NCBI GenBank assembly: GCA_028023455.1
Contig: JAQFVV010000456.1
Span: 494,698 to 558,697 of the forward strand
DNA length: 64,000 nucleotides
Direction of reading: 5' to 3'
Source: Epiperipatus broadwayi
Taxonomy: Eukaryota; Onychophora; Udeonychophora; Euonychophora; Peripatidae
A program made the position numbers and the translations under genes. Under the pieces are notes generated by a model. The model did not search any database. It was not told the DNA's origin and saw only the letters and a list, made by a program, of their open reading frames with translations. Of this stretch, positions 58,246 to 64,000 are shown one piece after another. Position 1 is the stretch's first letter; each line of letters opens with the position of its first letter.

Positions 58246-58347
58246 TTTAAAAAATTTGAAATTCAGTTAAAGCTGACGAGGATTACCATGTAATCAAAAG
58301 CACTACAAAAGAATTTAAACTATAATATTGTATTTACCGTTAAATTT

Positions 58348-59689
58348 TTTTTATATATATAATATTTTAAAACGGGTATTGTATTATATATATATAAAAC
58401 AGGAAAATATGCTTAATAAATATTTGTAACTAATCTTTTGGATTAGCAATGCACTCTTCCAAGCTCACAGCACATTGTAAAGTATTGTTCAGAGTTAAAT
58501 CTTCCATACCAATCTTCAAAATCAAGTGGATTATAATTAAGATATACAGATTAAAAATCAATCACTTCTGTTTGAATGATTAGTTGTTTCAAGCTAATTT
58601 GAATCACTATTTTTTAACTCAGTAAGCTACTGATTAATAAATGAATATTCTGTTTTGTTTTTTTGAAATCTCGTATGCTATTCATATTTATAGTGAGGAT
58701 ATTTATTACAATGGAGTTTGTCAAAAGTAATAGCAGTAAAAACAACAAACATTACTGACTTTCACAGATTTTGCAATTGATATATTTCTCTTTAAATCAT
58801 ATTACAATATAAAGTAAAATCATAGGTAATAAATATCAGAACTTCTCAATTTACAAAAAAATTATTACAATTTATATAACTTTAATTGGTTTCATGTCAC
58901 TAATATATATTTTCTAATAAATATTATTCTGATGAATAGTGTAGTCAACTCTCATGTTTATATTAATATCTTAAACCAGAGTGAAAGATGGTATCCACCT
59001 TTTATTTATAATGCTTGCCTTGACAATAGATTGAAGATTCCTGGTGTTGATAATCTTGGACTATTATCATGTGATATTAATTATGTTTTTGAAATGAATG
59101 ATTGGAAATATATTTTGTAACCTCTAAAATAAACACGTCTCTATCTGCCAATGAAAGACAACTATGATCAAAGCGCCCACTTGTCACTAAATCACTAGAA
59201 TCCCTGCCTTATCATAGTTAAACTCTTTCATACGTAGCCAGGTAATAAATTGCATTTAATTAAAACTCGTTTTAATCTGATAAATATGTTTAAATGGTAA
59301 TTGTTTTATCATTTATTATCTGTATAAAAATTTTCTTCTAGTATTTAAAGTAAAATCTTGGAATCTTAGTTTTAAGATTCCGTTTTAGCCAAAATTTTCA
59401 CTTATCAGAGTGGGGAGATTGTATTTTATATGTTTAATATATTAAATTGATTATTTCTGTTATAAAAATCGCGAAGGGCAGTTTTTCATAGTCTTTATTT
59501 ATTCAATCTCGCACTTCTTAGTTGTAAAATAAAAGAATCTTAGCATGCTTACAGCTTTGTGCAAACAACAAAAATCTTTTTGTTGGCTATTTGTTGTTAG
59601 TTATATTTCAGGTCAGTCTGAGTAGTCAATTTTTTCTGATTACGTAAGATTGTAACAAATATAATTTTGCTGTCTTGTATGAGACAACC
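58348..59689. other. AT-rich sequence without recognisable gene
   Basis: A short (TA)n run follows the PLE end at 58383-58396. A 62-codon plus-strand frame at 58932-59120 is less biased than most chance frames here but matches nothing I recognise. No other signal was seen. Confidence 0.45.
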
Positions 59690-60270
59690 ACGCTTGCTTT
59701 TGAATGCATTATCGCTATCAGAAAGTCCCGTGCAGTTTTAACGACAGTAATTGTATTAATGTCGTGACGTTCTCGCGGGGCTGGTCACATTGATTTCCTC
59801 CGCAGATTGTGTAACTGTTTTTACTGATCCATGTTGTTGTTTGTCTTGTAATTTTATTAACTCACAGAAAGATATTTTTCCTTAACCATTTCTTTCTATT
59901 TAAGTGATACTCTTGTTGCCAAATATTTATTTCATGTTTAAATGCATTTCATGTATGTTAACAGTCACTTTTTATTCATGGTGCTGATGTCTCATTTATT
60001 GCACAATTTTTAATAAAATTAATGTCTGTTTAAACTTACTTATCGATTATTTCATCTTTGTAAATATTTGATTCTCAACTGTTCGAATTTGCTAAATTCG
60101 AAAATACTTGACGTAAGATATTCTGTCCAATTTTGGGCAATGTTCAGCTCCTTTTTTCGACTAGTATAACTCCAGTCGCATATGTTCAAAGATCTTTCTT
60201 CCAATTTAGTAATTTTTAAGATCACCGTTTTCCGTGAGATTTTGTTTGTGGAGAGCCAGTGGGCGCAAGA
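59690..60270. promoter_or_regulatory. CpG-retaining patch, possible promoter or conserved element
   Basis: CpG sites are rare elsewhere but cluster here. Around 59700-59805: ACCACGCTTG, TATCGCTAT, CCCGTGCAG, AACGACAG, GTCGTGACGTTCTCGCGGGG and CTCCGCAG. Around 60080-60260: TTCGAATTT, TTTTTCGACTAG, CAGTCGCATATG, CACCGTTTTCCGTGAG and GGGCGCAAG. No long reading frame is present. Such patches in CpG-depleted animal DNA often mark unmethylated promoters or recently inserted sequence. Direction and target gene are unknown. Confidence 0.3.
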
Positions 60271-60998
60271 TCTAGTGAGGTTTGATTTTTGCTAATTATT
60301 GCATGTATTGTTGGGATAGTTTGTAATTTCTTTTTTCATATGACATAAATAAATAAATATTTATTTTCTTAAAAGTCTAAACGGAGTTAATTTGAAGAGT
60401 TAAATATATAGTTTGTCTTTTTATACGACATGTCAAATAGTTTTTCATTTGGTGTCGGTCGTTCAGAGAAATTTCGAATTTGCTTTTAAAAAAATAGTTC
60501 ATTACTTTGCATATAAAATAGCATTTATTTGCTTTGAGATTTTGTTTAAAAAAGTTTGTATAGCAAGTTAGGTCTGTAAAATGTGGAAGGTAAAGAAGAA
60601 GGCATTAGGGCAGTGAGGTTCTGCTCATAAACAATTTCAGATAGAAGAAGATATTTAAGACACAAGATTGTTGATAAAGTTGATGAATTAGTCTTACTAA
60701 AGAATTGCTAGAAATGAAATAGTACGCAAGTTGATAGTGAAATATGACAAGTTAGTTGGAAAATGAAACAAAATATAACAAAACAAAATATGTGAAGAAA
60801 CAGAGTCAACAGTCATCGTTGAGAGGCTGAGGAGAGAAATGAAAAGGAATGAGAAGAGAATGATAGTGAAGAGTAGAAGAAACTCAGGAAAAAATGATTT
60901 GAAAATGAGATTTATAAAATATATCACGGCGTGAAAAGTAGTCGAAAGATATATAGCGTAATTAGTAGGACAGAGAATATAGTTATCCTTCTCTCGCT

Positions 60999-60999
<1 letters not shown>
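60271..60999. other. AT-rich sequence without recognisable gene
   Basis: A purine-rich part lies at 60750-60920. No gene or repeat family was recognised. Confidence 0.45.

Positions 61000-61000
<1 letters not shown>

Positions 61001-61039
<39 letters not shown>
61001..61039. repeat. (TA)n microsatellite left of palindrome
   Basis: An uninterrupted TA run of about 39 bp lies directly at the left outer end of the large inverted repeat. A matching run starts at 63969 and continues to the window edge. Confidence 0.95.
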
Positions 61040-61043
<4 letters not shown>

Positions 61044-63964
61044 CTTTACTTCTGATATATAAAATAGTTTAAAATACAACTAGCTCAGTTACATTATTGT
61101 GCTTAATTAAAATTTGCATATCTATCTTAAATATACTTTTATATTATCATATCTTAATTAAATTTATTATCAATCATCAAAATTAATATAGTTCTAGATT
61201 ATACTAATTAAATAAGTATTTATAAATTATGAGACTACGAAGTAAAGTTACAAAGTATAGCAGATTTACACTGAGTCAATATCTCCAAGATACTGTCTCA
61301 ATGGCATAAGAATACTATCACTACCTCTATCACCTTATCACTACATCTATAGATTCTTATGACTTTTAAATGAAATAAATTATCTTTAATAATACTAAAA
61401 TAATTCCTAACTTTTAACTTAAAATATAATTAAATAATCTCAGGTTCTTTCTAAGCTGTTTTAAAATAATAATAACTTATGTAAATAAGTATGATGTGGG
61501 ATTTTATATCAAACTTAAATACACCTAACCTATTTTAATAATAATAATAAATAATACTAATCTTAAAGTGTAATTTAATCTCATCTATTTTTATTATATA
61601 ATCAATCATTAAATAAATAAATAATTATATGTATATCTTTTATTTCATATGGTATCTTCATTTTAAAATAGATCAAAATCTTATACTTAATAATCTATAA
61701 TAATAATATTGCATTCTTATAATGTGCATTATAATCATCTTATGACCATTGTAATATTTATGATCATGTCAATCAATTTATAAAATAATGTTAAGTAAAT
61801 ATGGTATTCAATTCTAAGTAACAATAACAAATTCATTTTGTGCAAATATTATGTTTATTTCAAATCATCTGATGTCAAAATATTGAGGTGAAAATAATGA
61901 AACTCGACACACTTTTTAAAATAAATTAATAAATTTATTTACAATAACTTCAAATAAAATTTATTTAAACTATTTACAGTTTATAATTTATGACAACAAA
62001 TAAAATAAAATAGGAATACAAATATAAGAGGCTTACACTGTTATTAACTTATGTACTTAATAAGTAATTTCACATTCTTCAAATGCTATATTAATAATAT
62101 TATAGTGTGTTTTCCTAAACTTAGATTTTAAATAAATAGTAATGTACTAATTATTACAAATAATAATATGTCAAGACTATTTATGTAGCATGTGTACATA
62201 ATGTAGTTTCACCTATTAAATAGCTACATTAATTAAATATCATTTATAATGTATTATCATGTATTCACTTTATTATTAGTATTGCTTAATATCTGTATAT
62301 AAAATTAATATCTCTTATAATGTAAAACAAATGATTGGCTATAATTATATTCCACCTAATGTAATTCCTGTTATATGTTTTATAAAATATGATTCTATAT
62401 CTGTATTATTCAAACATTAATATTTAAATCATTTATCATTTAATTATAAAACATTAATTAGATAAATTTATGTCTTTCGTGTAAAATAATGATTTTACAC
62501 AGAAAGGAATCATAAAATTTATCTAATGTAATGTTTTATGAATTTAAAATTGATAAATGATTTAAATATTAATGTTTGAATAATACAGATATAGAATGCA
62601 TATTTTATAAAAATATAATAGGAATTACATTAGGTGGAATATAATTATAGCCAATCATTTGTTTTACATTATAAAGAGATATTGATTTTATATACAGATA
62701 TTAAGCAATGCTAGTAATAAAGTGAATACATGATAATACATTATAAATGATACTTAATTAATGTAGCTATTTAATAGGTAGAGCTACATTATGTACACAT
62801 GCTACATAAATAGTCTTGACAGTATTGTTATTTGTAGTAATTAAAGTACATACTATTTATTTTTAAAATCTAAGTTTTGGAAAACACACTGTAATAATAT
62901 TAATATAGCATTTGAAGGAATGTGTAATTGCTTATTAAGTACATAAGTTAATAACAGTGTAAGCCTTTTATATTTGTATTTCTTATTTTTATTTTATTTG
63001 TTGTCATAAGTTATAAACTGTAAATAGTGTAAATAAATTTTATTTGAAGTTATTGTAAATAAATTTGTTAATTTGTTTTAAAAGTGTGTCGAGTTTCATT
63101 ATTTTTCACCTCAGCATTTTGACATCAGATGATTTGAAATAAACATAATATTTGCACAAAATTGAATTTGTTATTATTACTTAGAATTGAATACAATATT
63201 TGCTTAACATTATTTTATAAGAATTGATTGACATGAACATAAATATTACAATGGTCATAAGATGATTATAATACACATTATAAGAATACAATATTGTTTA
63301 TTGCCACAGATTATTAAGTATAAGATTTTGATCTATTTTAAAATGAAGATACCATATGAAATAAAAGATATACATAGGATTGTTTATTTATTTAATGATT
63401 GATTATATAATAAAAATAGATGAGATTAAATTACACTTTAAGATTAGTATTATTTATTATTATTATTAAAATGAGTTAGGTGTATTTAAGTTTGATATAA
63501 AATCCCACATCATACTTATTTACATGAGTTATTATTATTTTAAAACAGCTTAGAAGAACCTGAGATTATTTAATTATATTTAAGTTAAAGTTAGGAATTA
63601 TTTTAGTATTATTAAAGATAATTTATTTCATTTAAAAGTCATAAGAATGCTATAGATGTAGTGGTAAGATGATAAGGTAGTGATAGTATTCTTATGCCAT
63701 TGAGACAGTATCTTGGGAGATATTGACTCAGTGTAAATCTGCTTATTACTTTGTAACTTTACTTCACAGTCTCATAATTTTATAAATACTTATTTAATTA
63801 GTATAATCTAGAACTATATTGATTTTGATGATTGATAATAAATTTAATTAAGATATGATAATATAAAAGTATATTAAAGATAGATATGCAAATTTTAATG
63901 AAGCATAATAATGTAACTGAGCTAGTTGTATTTTAAACTATTTTATATATCAAGAAGTAAGGGT

Positions 63965-63968
<4 letters not shown>
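61040..63968. mobile_element. Near-perfect 2.9-kb palindrome (foldback-like element) in a (TA)n tract
   Basis: The left arm (61040-62488) and right arm (62489-63968) are reverse complements over their whole length with no real spacer. Matching landmarks include ACTAGCTCAGTTACATTAT with ATAATGTAACTGAGCTAGT, CTCAATGGCATAAGAATACT with its complement, and AACTCGACACACTTTT with AAAAGTGTGTCGAGTT. At the centre GTGTAAAAT/ATTTTACAC (62479-62500) forms the tip. Arms differ by scattered substitutions and small indels, so they have existed as separate copies for some time. There is no reading frame of note. (TA)n flanks both ends, so insertion into a TA microsatellite or a TA target is likely. A diverged single arm occurs at 9.66-11.25 kb. 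Confidence 0.8.

Positions 63969-64000
<32 letters not shown>
63969..64000. repeat. (TA)n microsatellite right of palindrome (runs off the window)
   Basis: A pure AT/TA run from 63969 to the last base of the window, at the right outer end of the palindrome. Its true length is not visible. Confidence 0.95.

Larger units (their letters stand above)
55880..58347. mobile_element. Two PLE copies head to head (inverted pair)
   Basis: The left copy runs on the minus strand from 57056 to 55880 and the right copy on the plus strand from about 57070 to 58347. The outer ends match as reverse complements: ATTTAACGGTAAATACAATA on the left and TATTTACCGTTAAAT on the right. They go on through a GCTGACGAGGATTACCATGT phrase, the endonuclease and part of the reverse transcriptase. 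The left copy starts about 180 bp later in the reverse transcriptase. Both are 5'-truncated and face each other with almost no spacer. Divergence of several percent shows this is not a simple assembly fold-back. Confidence 0.85.

Noticed and set aside
58932-59120. 62-codon frame starting MNSVVNSHVYINILNQ as a gene or exon
   Set aside because: No recognisable domain, no convincing splice sites or start context, and a frame of this length is not exceptional here.

Overview
This window looks like repeat-dominated nuclear DNA from an animal. It is very AT-rich (by eye about a quarter G+C) and CpG-poor. It is full of decayed metazoan transposon classes: RTE-like and other non-LTR retrotransposons, Penelope-like elements (PLEs) with GIY-YIG endonucleases, Ty3/gypsy LTR elements, and hAT elements of Buster and Charlie/MER5 type. 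No intact host protein gene could be supported. The phylum cannot be fixed from the sequence; an AT-rich invertebrate is likeliest.

Layout. 1-2336: AT-rich with a purine tract. 2337-5752: minus-strand LTR element with almost no interior. 9.66-11.25 kb: old single-arm relative of the palindrome at the right end. 15.4-16.65 kb: old repeats carrying degenerate hammerhead-ribozyme motifs. 17.06-17.24 kb: weak exon candidate. 19.0-20.8 kb: deletion derivative of a hAT element, a PLE end and an inverted repeat. 28.16-28.88 kb: MER5-like hAT interrupted by a tRNA-like sequence. 28.97-30.8 kb: antisense RTE-type LINE. 31.0-33.4 kb: 5'-truncated sense LINE. 34.1-34.5 kb: inverted-repeat element. 38.25-40.4 kb: second antisense LINE. 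42.0-43.66 kb: PLE between inverted arms that carry a tRNA-like head and a hammerhead-like motif. 44.0-44.87 kb: tandem pair of units, each with a hammerhead ribozyme motif, between 12-bp direct repeats. 45.79-54.28 kb: Ty3/gypsy element split by a Buster-type hAT, which itself carries LINE and PLE insertions. 55.88-58.35 kb: two PLE copies head to head. 59.69-60.27 kb: CpG-retaining patch. 61.04-63.97 kb: near-perfect palindrome of about 1.45-kb arms between (TA)n tracts.

How the parts may work together. The strongest biological theme is self-cleaving RNA combined with PLE reverse transcriptases. The repeat at 44.0-44.87 kb has two type I hammerhead motifs with cleavage sites 424 nt apart, apparent 12-bp target duplications and an inverted 5' fragment. 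This is what target-primed reverse transcription of a multimeric ribozyme RNA (an animal retrozyme or a PLE pseudo-LTR) would leave. Four PLE remnants lie within 14 kb, and one carries its own hammerhead-like motif. All protein-coding copies seen here are broken, so any mobilising enzyme would have to come from elsewhere in the genome.
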